DNA of 24,337 nucleotides. Origin: a virus. Each line of letters begins with the position of its first letter. Positions within the stretch are counted from its first letter, which is position 1. The notes beneath the pieces were generated by a model. It was not told the DNA's origin and did not search any database. It saw only the letters and a program-made list of their open reading frames with translations. A program made the position numbers and the translations under genes. The stretch is from positions 1-24,337 of IMG/VR virus record IMGVR_UViG_3300025632_000074, one strand, 5' to 3'. Of the stretch, positions 1 to 7,527 are shown one piece after another.

Positions 1-881
1 TATTTTCCACCATCGTCAATGGCAAAAGTGCTTATGGCTCTTTGATAAGAATTACCAGTTGCAGTAGCGACCAGATTGCCATCTGACAGTCCTGCCCCTG
101 CCCATAATGGGTTAAGGGTTGATGCGTTTAGAGTCGGCGTATCCGACATCTGGTCTGTGGTGGTTAGTCCGCTGCTGGTGAAATCATTGTTGTTTCCTGA
201 GAAGTCTTCACCCAGATCACTGGCTGTTTCACCTTTAAGGTAATACCCGTTGCTACCGAAGGTCAGGCTTGATGGATTTGTCGGTATCCAAACTCCATCG
301 TCGTTAGTTTCGCCAAAACTTGCCGGTGTCAGAGCTTGCCCGTCAATGAAAACAAGCTCGGCCATGTACCCGTCCCAGAACACACTTCCATTCGGGTTAC
401 GCCCTATCTCGACATTGTCGGCACTGTTGATCAGCCCTTCAGAGTTCTGAGCCATATAGGTTTCTGTGCTGAAAGACGTTATCTGCGAACCGTTTAAATA
501 AAGCTTAGCACGGTTTGACGCTGTTGATTGAGTTGTGTCAACCGAGGCAACTAGGTGAAACCACGCACCGGGATCACGAAATACTTGATCGGTGATTAAG
601 TTGAGGCTGTTGCCTTGGTCGCGAAAACGTAGAACTTCTCCAGACTCGATATGAATGTCGGCATTGTTGCCGCCCGCTGCGACCGCAAGCGCCAGCGTGG
701 TATTTGCGCCTAAAATGTTTCCACGCTTAAACCAGCCGCTGAACGTGTAGGTTTTGCGATTGCCTGCGCTGCCGAATGTTCGATTGAGGTACGCACTATC
801 ATTATCATTAAACCGGATCGACTGATCAATCTCGTAGCTTGCCCCAGCGTTAGCCAGCCACTGTGAGTTAGATAATACCAT
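1..881 (-). CDS. Putative tail fibre with LamG/concanavalin A-like domain (3' end outside window)
   Basis: The reading frame opens at an ATG (881-879) that shares its A with the TAA of the upstream fibre gene, and stays open for 293 codons to the window edge, so the C-terminus is missing. The translation has the pattern of a LamG/concanavalin A-like jelly roll: SIRFNDNDSAYLNRTF near residues 21-36, then YTFSGWFKRG (45-54), WFHLVASVD, LYLNGSQI and a later MAELVFIDGQAL strand. Such domains bind glycans or proteins and are common at the ends of phage fibres. As the last tail gene after another fibre, a role in host recognition is likely. Codons are visibly richer in G/C than in the preceding fibre gene, which suggests exchange of this receptor-binding segment. 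Confidence is high that the gene is real and moderate for the fibre role. Confidence 0.82.
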   Translation of the reverse strand, partial: MVLSNSQWLANAGASYEIDQSIRFNDNDSAYLNRTFGSAGNRKTYTFSGWFKRGNILGANTTLALAVAAGGNNADIHIESGEVLRFRDQGNSLNLITDQVFRDPGAWFHLVASVDTTQSTASNRAKLYLNGSQITSFSTETYMAQNSEGLINSADNVEIGRNPNGSVFWDGYMAELVFIDGQALTPASFGETNDDGVWIPTNPSSLTFGSNGYYLKGETASDLGEDFSGNNNDFTSSGLTTTDQMSDTPTLNASTLNPLWAGAGLSDGNLVATATGNSYQRAISTFAIDDGGK

Positions 882-2710
882 TATGAGAAAGCCAGTTGTG
901 GTGCGCCAAGTTGAATTGAGCCGCTAGCTTTTACCACATACGGTAAAACATCAACAGCATTAGCGGCTGTACTTAAAGTAATACCTGCTCCACCAGCAGT
1001 TTCGTAATCTGTGCCTAGACTGAGAGTTCTAGAACCTGTTCCGTCTTGAATACAGATTATAACGCCTGTTTGACCTACCGATTCTGTGCTAGGATTAGCC
1101 AGCGTTACATTGCCTGTAAATGTAAGAACAAAGTTTTGATTAGTATTAAAGTCTAGGGTAACGCTTCCTGTGTTACTTGTGTCAGTATCCGTGCTGCCAA
1201 CCACTGCTTTAGAAAAGGTAGTTACACCTGTTGAAGCTATGGTGATAACGTCAGCATCAGAAGCTACACCAATGGTGCCGCCGTCTTTAATTAGGATATC
1301 ATCTTTAAATGTAACAATACCTGCAGAAGAAATCTGTATGGCATCTGTAGCACTTGCAGAACCTATATCTCCGTCATCAGGAACAACAAAGCTGCCGCCA
1401 GAAACTGCACCTGTAGTTGAAATAGCGGATGATCCTGTATCAATTGTTCCAAATCCACTAGTAATAGAACCGGAGTTAAGAGCGCCAGTAGTTGTAATGC
1501 TAGAAGTACCTGCTGCAGCAATAGCAGTGCCACCAATAGTGATAGCATCCGCTTCAAGTGTGCCATGTATAAAAGCATCTTTAAATTGTAAGCCGCTTGA
1601 TCCAAGGTCTACATCATTGTCGCTTACAGGAGCTAACACACCATCAATTATCTTAACCTGATCTGCACCCGCAGCCCTAAATATAATGTTGTTATCTGTT
1701 GCAAAGTCTATGTCGTTGTCAGCATCCCTGCCAACAGTCAAGGCAGCATTTGTAACAGAAGTAATACCTGTCTGTGCAGCAACTATAGTAAAGGTTAGAT
1801 CGTAGGGATCAGCGTCTGTGCCATTGTCGGTATCGGTCCAATCGATATCGATACCACCGCCTTCAACAAACTTAACTTCTTTATTTTCTGTAATAGTTAC
1901 TTCAGTACCGTCACCATCTTCAAGAACAAACCCGTCACCCATAGTCTGTGCAGAACCATCTACATAAGCTTTCACAGATTGCTGCGTAGGAATTAGGGTA
2001 TTAGAGTTAGAAGACATATCATCTTCATCAACAAACGCTGTTGCAGTTATAGTCCCATCTGACAAACTTCCAAACTGCACAGTGCCATTTGAAGTGATAT
2101 TTCTAACAGTGGCTATATCTTTATCCGCGCTAAGAACAACTGCTTTACTAGCTGCTGCAGTACCTGCAGTAATGCCGTCTAGCATTTCTAACTCTGCTTC
2201 TGTTAGTACCGCGCTGCCTATGCCAATTGAAGTTGTTGCAGTTAAAGTGCCGCCAGAAACAATAGTTCCTGAAACATCAAGATTACCGTTTAAATCCACA
2301 GTAGTGGCGGCTAATTGTATTTCTGTATCCGCAACAAGGTCTAACTGACCATCTGCAGAGGAGTGGATGTATATAGCAGTATCTCTAAACTGAATTTTTT
2401 CAGTACTGTCGATAAGCAAATCATCAGAGAACTTAAAGTAATCCTCATCCTCCATCCACGTTAATACGCCATCTGCAGTATTAGCATTAAAGGTTACAGC
2501 AATATCAGTATCGGCCCCTGTGCCAAAAGTAATAGTGTTGCTTAAGAGCTTTTCAATAGCTCCTCCCTCTCCATCTGTACCATCATGCTGATGACCCCCC
2601 GTTTCAAAAGCGGCATCAATAGCATCAAACTCTGTAGTAAAGTCAGACGCTTGAATAGTTTCCCCATCTACAAAATTTGTTGGGCTTGTTTTTGTATAAG
2701 CTGTACCCAT
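881..2710 (-). CDS. Phage tail fibre protein
   Basis: A 609-residue protein that starts with the short conserved head seen in many marine phage fibres (an AYTKTSPTNF start, then DAIDAAFETGGHQHDGTDGEGG near residues 29-50). The middle is a long run of Ser/Thr/Gly/Asp-rich beta-strand repeats with phrases such as ITTTGALNSGS, STTGAVSGGS and ITSGFGTID, as expected for a trimeric fibrous shaft. The last 90-100 residues (VTLDFNTNQNFVLTFTGNVTL ... GTGSRTLSLGTDYETAGG ... ANAVDVLPYVV) match a C-terminal domain common to phage tail fibres. It follows the tail tubular B-like gene with a TAATG overlap and precedes a second fibre gene the same way. It probably attaches through its N-terminus to the tail tube or nozzle and projects toward the host. 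Confidence 0.88.
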   Translation of the reverse strand: MGTAYTKTSPTNFVDGETIQASDFTTEFDAIDAAFETGGHQHDGTDGEGGAIEKLLSNTITFGTGADTDIAVTFNANTADGVLTWMEDEDYFKFSDDLLIDSTEKIQFRDTAIYIHSSADGQLDLVADTEIQLAATTVDLNGNLDVSGTIVSGGTLTATTSIGIGSAVLTEAELEMLDGITAGTAAASKAVVLSADKDIATVRNITSNGTVQFGSLSDGTITATAFVDEDDMSSNSNTLIPTQQSVKAYVDGSAQTMGDGFVLEDGDGTEVTITENKEVKFVEGGGIDIDWTDTDNGTDADPYDLTFTIVAAQTGITSVTNAALTVGRDADNDIDFATDNNIIFRAAGADQVKIIDGVLAPVSDNDVDLGSSGLQFKDAFIHGTLEADAITIGGTAIAAAGTSSITTTGALNSGSITSGFGTIDTGSSAISTTGAVSGGSFVVPDDGDIGSASATDAIQISSAGIVTFKDDILIKDGGTIGVASDADVITIASTGVTTFSKAVVGSTDTDTSNTGSVTLDFNTNQNFVLTFTGNVTLANPSTESVGQTGVIICIQDGTGSRTLSLGTDYETAGGAGITLSTAANAVDVLPYVVKASGSIQLGAPQLAFS

Positions 2711-4239
2711 TACATTCTAGCTCCCGGTGTAAATTCTAATGAAAATCCTTTTAAAGTATAAGTAGGATTTGTACTTGTATCTGTAAACTTTAGTGCCAAT
2801 GCAAAGCCTGAACCTTCTACAGATTGGCGGTACAGGGGTGTGTATATTGCTGCGCCATACTCGGCTGTACCCATTGTAGCACTGCCATAAAAAGCAGACC
2901 CTGCAGGATCAAGAAGATCATACAGTGCAGGGCTAGGCAAAAGAATATCTCCGTAGTCATACTCAAGGTTCATATCTACATCAGCTACAGTGCCTGTTCC
3001 AAGATAGTTTATAACTATCCTTTGCATATTTTTTCTTATTCCTACATCACCCATATTGTAATCAATTGTTCTGTAAGTACAGGCCATCGTTACGCTATCA
3101 AAGGTGCTTCCATTTTCTTGTTGATATACGTAGCCATTATCAAAATCTCCGTGAAGAACAGTATCTTGATTAGATATGTTTCCATGAGCAGCACTCATAG
3201 GTTTAATGCCCTTTAGATCAGCATACTCCCAACCAATTTGGCCTGTGTCCGCACTTCTCTTTAGAACAGCCATAAGACCTGTAGAGTTAGCATCTGTAGC
3301 TGCACCGCTAGGATAGTATATTCTGTATTGGCTTTTTCCGCGTATGACATGCGAGGAGATATTATCTATTTGACCCGCATTTAAACTAATTAACCTTGCC
3401 TGAACTTGCTTAGAAATCGTCCCTAGCTCTGTATCGCCAATCTTTTCTGTACCTGCGATAGTTCTTAAGCCGTCAGGAGCAAGGTAGATAAGATCACCTC
3501 CTATTTCTTGAATGCTAAAACGAGAAGAACAGCCTATGTTTCTTGTAACCGGCTGCAGCACAAAATCTGCTACACTAGAACCGGCTAACCTGTATATGCT
3601 GTCTTTACAAAAAATAACCAAAGTTTCACGAAATTTTGCTAATCCTACAATTTCATCTCCCACAGATATCTGCCCTGCGCCAGAAGCAACACTGAAATCA
3701 TTTTCACTGTACGGTGCGCTAAACTGGACTAAGTGTCTATTACTAGTCATACCCGAAAAGAATAAGTGGTTTTTATGCTCCACAACAACTTCAGGCGCTG
3801 CAGGTTTAGTTCCTGCTCCAGAACCTGCACCTCCTGTTAAAGGTAGGTAAGTGTTTCCATCATACGTGGCGGCATCGTTAGCTCCGTCAGCCATTGCAAT
3901 TTTTTCTGTACCCGTCCAGTTATAAACGGAGAAAGAATAACGTTCTGCATCAGAACGATTGCTAGCAATAGAAGTCCATCCAGAGCCTGAACTAAACATC
4001 ACATTAGCGCCCCGTGCAGCAACTACTTTATCATTCCATATTGCTATACCAAGTATTCCGCCTGAGCCAGTGACCTGATTATCATCAAACTTAGTAAACC
4101 CAAGAATTTTAGAGTAGCCTCCAGTTACAGAAGGTTCATAGTTTTCAAGAGTTACTGCTTCTCCGGGCTTTGCAACAAAAACACTTTTGTCAAGAACAAG
4201 ACCGCCATCGCAGTTTACAGGAAAGGCTTGTATGGGCAT
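2710..4239 (-). CDS. Tail tubular protein B-like / tail nozzle protein
   Basis: A 509-residue protein whose N-terminus (MPIQAFPVNCDGGLVLDKS, then ENYEPSVTGGYSKILGF) resembles the nozzle or tail tubular B family of short-tailed phages, in which a toroid of beta-rich subunits closes the tail tip. The body is beta-rich with propeller-like segments: AIWNDKVVAARGANVMF, YSFSVYNWTGTEKIAMADG and FRETLVIFCKDSIYRLAG. It ends in YTLKGFSLEFTPGARM, a C-terminal style typical of this family. It follows the tail tubular A-like gene with a one-base TAATG overlap and is followed by the fibre gene in the same way, which is the T7 order (gp11, gp12, fibre). The assignment rests on pattern and position, not on a computed alignment. 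Confidence 0.78.
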   Translation of the reverse strand: MPIQAFPVNCDGGLVLDKSVFVAKPGEAVTLENYEPSVTGGYSKILGFTKFDDNQVTGSGGILGIAIWNDKVVAARGANVMFSSGSGWTSIASNRSDAERYSFSVYNWTGTEKIAMADGANDAATYDGNTYLPLTGGAGSGAGTKPAAPEVVVEHKNHLFFSGMTSNRHLVQFSAPYSENDFSVASGAGQISVGDEIVGLAKFRETLVIFCKDSIYRLAGSSVADFVLQPVTRNIGCSSRFSIQEIGGDLIYLAPDGLRTIAGTEKIGDTELGTISKQVQARLISLNAGQIDNISSHVIRGKSQYRIYYPSGAATDANSTGLMAVLKRSADTGQIGWEYADLKGIKPMSAAHGNISNQDTVLHGDFDNGYVYQQENGSTFDSVTMACTYRTIDYNMGDVGIRKNMQRIVINYLGTGTVADVDMNLEYDYGDILLPSPALYDLLDPAGSAFYGSATMGTAEYGAAIYTPLYRQSVEGSGFALALKFTDTSTNPTYTLKGFSLEFTPGARM

Positions 4240-5612
4240 TAAACGGCTCTCATATAGTCTTTTTGATTAAGAAGCTCTGTTTTCATTCTGCGGATACCAT
4301 TCTCATAGTCTCTAAATGCAAACTGTGCGGCTTGATCGTTACCTCTAAGAATATGTACGTAGTATTTTACACGGGCTACAATTACATCTTGATACCTTAG
4401 AGGGATTTTTGGAGTGTCATTAAATAGAGACAATTCTGCAGAAGAGTCATAAAAATCAAACTCAACTTCATACTGAGTGTTTTCAGGTATGGGAGTAACT
4501 CCAAATGCAACATCACTCCTGATGCGGTATACGCAATCAGGCGCACCAAACCCACTATCAGGGGATGAAAGGGATAAGAACTCACTTTGCCTGTAGGAAG
4601 AATGATACCTACCCGACCCTTCATGGTACTCCTCATAGGATTTATACTTTAGAGGTTTTGCTGAAGCGTCCTCTTCAAATACTTCTATAAAATCTATATC
4701 AAGATTTTGGGATGCAGTATTGCTAAGACTTATAAAAGTTTGCTGAGTTGATGCAGTAAATCTAGCTGTTTTTATTTCTCCAGCGCCAACATTTGAAATA
4801 GTAAATGCCGTAGACAAATCAGAATCTTTATCGCTGCTAGAACCGGCAAAAACATTAAGAGTTTCAGAGGTAGCTGAAGAACTGCCCGAAGATATTCTTG
4901 CAGTAACTCTATATGATCTATTTTCTACTGTAGGTATGGCCTGATCAACGCAACCAGCGTTTAGCCGAAGAACACCCGCTGCGTATCCGCCATTGCCGCT
5001 AATGTCATTACTAACCGCTGGAGTGCCTCCTGTGCTAGTACCTGCAGGGTCAGAACTACGGCTAGACCAATAAGAGCCAAGAGTAATTGTCTTGTCAAAC
5101 TCTCCTTCTTTAATGAGGTTCTGTGGGCGTAGAAAAAAACCATCATAGTCTACATCAGTGCAGAAAGTAACAACTCCAGAGGTAGCCGTTCGGGTAGAAG
5201 ATACGCCTGTTATAGTTTCTGCTGCTTGAAACTCTCCTTCAATAGGCTCTACAAGCATGTACTGCTCATCTGCATGGCCCCCGTGGGGAGGTACTCTTCG
5301 TAGAATACCCTTTGCAGAGGACGTTCCTCCTGTAACAACCTCGTTGAGGGTGAAGGCTCCGCTAACACTAGAAACTACTACCTTTACAGGGTATTTATAC
5401 TGACCTGTACCGCCAAAGAGAGTGTACCTCGCACTGTGGAAATGCCAAGGCCACTGAATGTACTCGGCATCTATATCGCGTATGGCTTTATTAATGCCTA
5501 CTTTAACTGTGGTCTGTACACCTCTTGTGCCGGACAAACCTGCAGCAGTTTCTGCAACAGTTGTTTCGTTTATATCGAACAGAACAGAGTTTATTAATTC
5601 TACATAATTCAT
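4239..5612 (-). CDS. Tail tubular protein A-like adaptor with two inserted beta domains
   Basis: The first 75 residues (MNYVELINSVLFDINE, then INKAIRDIDAEYIQWPWHFH) and the last 100 (EVEFDFYDSSAEL, PLRYQDVIVARVKYYVHIL, FAFRDYENGIRRMKTELL) look like a head-to-tail adaptor of the tail tubular A type, which docks below the portal. Between them, residues about 77-150 carry a doubled motif of the kind G-x-F-x-x-x-E-x-[VI]-T-G-x-[ST]-S (GAFTLNEVVTGGTSSA and GEFQAAETITGVSSTR). Residues about 165-315 look like a carbohydrate-binding-module-like sandwich (LIKEGEFD, SYWSSRSS, SYRVTARISSGS, VGAGEIKTARF, DIDFIEVFEED). These insertions explain why it is far longer than the roughly 200 residues usual for such adaptors. 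Spacing to the upstream gene is 7 bases. Confidence 0.78.
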   Translation of the reverse strand: MNYVELINSVLFDINETTVAETAAGLSGTRGVQTTVKVGINKAIRDIDAEYIQWPWHFHSARYTLFGGTGQYKYPVKVVVSSVSGAFTLNEVVTGGTSSAKGILRRVPPHGGHADEQYMLVEPIEGEFQAAETITGVSSTRTATSGVVTFCTDVDYDGFFLRPQNLIKEGEFDKTITLGSYWSSRSSDPAGTSTGGTPAVSNDISGNGGYAAGVLRLNAGCVDQAIPTVENRSYRVTARISSGSSSATSETLNVFAGSSSDKDSDLSTAFTISNVGAGEIKTARFTASTQQTFISLSNTASQNLDIDFIEVFEEDASAKPLKYKSYEEYHEGSGRYHSSYRQSEFLSLSSPDSGFGAPDCVYRIRSDVAFGVTPIPENTQYEVEFDFYDSSAELSLFNDTPKIPLRYQDVIVARVKYYVHILRGNDQAAQFAFRDYENGIRRMKTELLNQKDYMRAV

Positions 5613-5619
5613 GGTTTGC

Positions 5620-5973
5620 CTAACTGTTAGCTAAAAATAATTCATCTATAGATAGCACCGCTTCTAGCCTATTAGCAGTTTCTGCTGTAAGTTTAATAGC
5701 GTCTCCCTCATTCAAATTTAAATCTAAATCTAGAATAAGGTAGCTATGTGAAGCTATTGCAAATTCATTTACAATAGAGTATGTAGCACTCGCACTAGCA
5801 TCGGTTATCTGTACGGTAATGTCCGTTTGATGTCCTGATGTTTGGGCTATAACAATTTTTTTTAATACAGCATCGTGACCAGCAGGAACGGTGTAGACTG
5901 TTGTTTGATCTGTGCTGCTAAGAGCAACCCCTGCATTTCTTAGTCGAACTGGACGGGCTAGTGCGTTTGTCAA
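5620..5973 (-). CDS. Small beta-rich virion protein, TTG start
   Basis: A 117-residue protein with alternating beta strands: TTVYTVPAGHDAVLKKIVIAQ, DITVQITDASASATYSIV, SYLILDLDLNLNEGDAIKL and NRLEAVLSIDELFL. The phrase YTVPAG followed by a strand ending in a small jelly-roll-like sandwich is frequent in minor structural proteins of marine phages. The start is TTG (5973-5971), overlapping the TGA of the upstream secreted-protein gene as TTGA, and an AGGGG sequence sits about 8 bases upstream. No ATG lies near the N-terminus, so the TTG is the best choice. Lying just before the tail tubular A-like gene, it is likely a neck, tail or decoration component. The exact role is not known. Confidence 0.72.
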   Translation of the reverse strand: MTNALARPVRLRNAGVALSSTDQTTVYTVPAGHDAVLKKIVIAQTSGHQTDITVQITDASASATYSIVNEFAIASHSYLILDLDLNLNEGDAIKLTAETANRLEAVLSIDELFLANS

Positions 5974-6287
5974 GAGTCTATCCCCTTAGTTTTTTTTATA
6001 GCGGGTGCAAAATTAGTCCCAATAGAGGACACGCATTCAATATCAGGGTTAATGTCGGCTACGCCCGTTAACGTGTAGTTTCTAGTTTCAGGGTTTATAT
6101 ACATTGTAAAAGTTATGCTGTATTGAAAATCTCTAAAAGAAAATGCAGGATACTCCCCAAAACTTTCAGCTTGAGCTTTAATAGTACCTATAGAAAAACA
6201 AAGGTTAGAAGCCTCTTGCGATTGGCTTGGTTTTACCGCTATAAAAAACATTGCAAAAAAAAGCAACGCCGCCGAAATCCGCTTCAT
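5970..6287 (-). CDS. Small Sec-exported protein of unknown function
   Basis: A 105-residue protein with a clear signal peptide: positive MKR start, hydrophobic core ISAALLFFAMFFIAV (4-18), then KPSQSQ before a probable signal peptidase I site near residue 24. There is no lipobox cysteine. The mature part is about 80 residues with two cysteines (in NLCFSIG and IECVSSIG) that could form a disulfide, and beta-like strands (FQYSITFTMYINP, YTLTGVADI). It starts one base after the TGA of the oxygenase gene with GGGG upstream, and runs into the next virion gene by a TTGA overlap. A periplasmic protein inside a tail operon could modify the envelope, block superinfection or assist lysis. None of these is shown by the sequence. 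I do not recognise the family. Confidence 0.7.
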   Translation of the reverse strand: MKRISAALLFFAMFFIAVKPSQSQEASNLCFSIGTIKAQAESFGEYPAFSFRDFQYSITFTMYINPETRNYTLTGVADINPDIECVSSIGTNFAPAIKKTKGIDS

Positions 6288-6288
6288 A

Positions 6289-6954
6289 TCACATACCCCA
6301 AGCTTTCTTTAAATACATCTGAACAAGCGTTGATTTTGTAAACATGTCCTTCACTTGCGTTGACCTTGTAAACATATCTTTATTCTGTTTCATAAAATAT
6401 GTGTTTACCTCATACATATTTTGCAAAATAAAAGACTGTTCGTAAGATACATTAGAGGACATCCATCCAATTATGTTCTGTCTAAAACCTTCAGTGACCC
6501 TCTCTACTCCATGAGGGTATATGATAGGAAATATTACAGCTTCACCTGCCCCTAGCTTTTTACCTATCCTGCCTACGGAAGTATCTAAAATAAATTCTCC
6601 ACCTTCGTAATCGTCTGATAAATTTATGCTCCACCCATAGTCAAAGAATACATTTTTTGATTTAGGGTTAGCCTTAAAAGAATCTACGTGTAAATCGTAA
6701 TAGTCGTCTTTAAAATATTTGTTATAAAAGTTTACTGATACTCTAGTAGGGCAATACACGCTATCTATATAGTGAGTATCGTAAAGCCTGTCTGTAATGA
6801 GCTTTCTAACTTCGTCTGGAACGCTGTTAGACTCTTGATTGCTTTTTATGCTTTCTAAGTCAGCGGCAGTCTCTTTTCCGCTTTTGTACGTGTTACTATC
6901 TATTTTGTCCAAACAAAAATTTACTTCATCTTTAGTAAGTAGCTTGATAAACAT
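6289..6954 (-). CDS. 2-oxoglutarate/Fe(II)-dependent oxygenase
   Basis: A 221-residue protein with the metal and cosubstrate motif of the 2OG-Fe(II) oxygenase superfamily (prolyl 4-hydroxylase-like). Iron ligands are H89 and D91 in YDLHVDSF and H148 in YPHGVERV, and R158 in EGFRQNIIGW is the 2-oxoglutarate-binding arginine. The YEGGEFIL and GAGEAVIFP strands lie between them in the expected order. Such enzymes hydroxylate proteins, nucleic acid bases or small molecules, using 2-oxoglutarate, O2 and Fe(II) and releasing succinate and CO2. They are frequent in marine phages, with unknown substrates. The gene starts 35 bases beyond a hairpin behind the decoration gene and has a strong GGAGGT ribosome site. 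Its C-terminal tail carries a duplicated 10-residue unit (KDMFTRSTQV, KDMFTKSTLV). Confidence 0.88.
   Translation of the reverse strand: MFIKLLTKDEVNFCLDKIDSNTYKSGKETAADLESIKSNQESNSVPDEVRKLITDRLYDTHYIDSVYCPTRVSVNFYNKYFKDDYYDLHVDSFKANPKSKNVFFDYGWSINLSDDYEGGEFILDTSVGRIGKKLGAGEAVIFPIIYPHGVERVTEGFRQNIIGWMSSNVSYEQSFILQNMYEVNTYFMKQNKDMFTRSTQVKDMFTKSTLVQMYLKKAWGM
6327..6386 (-). repeat. 30-bp tandem duplication in the oxygenase C-terminus
   Basis: Two adjacent 30-base units (6327-6356 and 6357-6386) begin gcgttga and share tttgtaaacat or cttgtaaacat, with a few substitutions. In the encoded protein they give KDMFTRSTQV and KDMFTKSTLV. The duplication keeps the frame and lies after the catalytic core. 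Confidence 0.85.
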
Positions 6955-6989
6955 ATGACCTCCATCAATTCAATATCATAGCAAGAAGG

Positions 6990-7014
6990 GTGGGGTTTTT
7001 AAAAGGAACCCCAC
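6990..7014 (-). terminator. Probable terminator or attenuator behind the capsid/decoration genes
   Basis: On the minus strand GTGGGGTT pairs perfectly with AACCCCAC around a 9-base loop, followed by CCTTCTTGC. It lies 18 bases past the stop of the decoration gene and 35 bases before the oxygenase start. The stem is strong but the trailing U-run is poor, so termination may be partial or the hairpin may protect the 3' end of the capsid message. T7 has its main late terminator in the same place, behind the major capsid gene. Confidence 0.62.
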
Positions 7015-7031
7015 AGAAACCTTTAGTACAT

Positions 7032-7511
7032 TTACGTACCCGACGAAACCGTAGCCGCTTCCGTAAGCGGGTTGCGAGAAATGTCAACCAAGCAAACGTG
7101 AACGCGGAAACGAGCAGCACTTTCACCAGACGAACCAGCATCAATGAGGAGGGCGTCAATCGTGTCAGCACTTGTTAGGATACGAGCGTTAGCCCCGGAA
7201 GCCCCAACAGCGGCTTCAAGGAACGGTGTAAAGCCAGCAGCAAGCACAGAACCGTCAACAAAACAGTCTACGTCACCACCAGTAATACCGATATCCAGAG
7301 TAATCTGAGCATTACCACGCGCTTCAAGAACTTCAAGCGCACCGGCAATAATCATGCTATCCGCAGGAATATCGACCAACTGGACGACATCTCCACCTGC
7401 ACCACCATCGACAGTATCGTGGACCTGCGAAGTGATTACATAAGGAGTAGGCATACGCGAAGGATGACCAACGGTCCCACCTCCGGTAATAGTACGATCA
7501 AAAGTAGCCAT
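7032..7511 (-). CDS. Probable capsid decoration / head protein
   Basis: A 159-residue, Gly/Ala/Val/Asp-rich, beta-strand protein (PTPYVITSQVHDTVDG, DVVQLVDIPADSMIIAGALEVLE, AQITLDIGITGGDVDCFVDG, SAARFRVHVCLVDI). It follows the major capsid gene after 16 bases and has a strong GGGAGG ribosome site. This is the usual place for a head decoration, fibre or completion protein in marine podovirus-like phages. Codon use is GC-rich like that of the capsid gene and unlike the flanking genes, which suggests that it is also made in large amounts. There is no clear enzyme motif. The decoration role is inferred from position, size, likely abundance and fold type. Confidence 0.68.
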   Translation of the reverse strand: MATFDRTITGGGTVGHPSRMPTPYVITSQVHDTVDGGAGGDVVQLVDIPADSMIIAGALEVLEARGNAQITLDIGITGGDVDCFVDGSVLAAGFTPFLEAAVGASGANARILTSADTIDALLIDAGSSGESAARFRVHVCLVDISRNPLTEAATVSSGT

Positions 7512-7527
7512 GAGTTATGTCCTCCCT

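Noticed and set aside
1363-1605. 80-codon minus-strand frame in the fibre gene
   Set aside because: A leucine/glutamine shadow of the fibre repeats in another frame.
1170-1661. 163-codon plus-strand frame
   Set aside because: It is antisense to the long fibre gene, has a Val/Ala/Pro/Ser composition mirroring the fibre repeats, and shows no protein-like pattern.
2824-3216. 130-codon plus-strand frame
   Set aside because: Antisense to the tail tubular B-like gene, with a composition unlike any real protein here.
3512-3850. 112-codon plus-strand frame
   Set aside because: Antisense shadow of the same tail gene; no ribosome site or neighbour on that strand.
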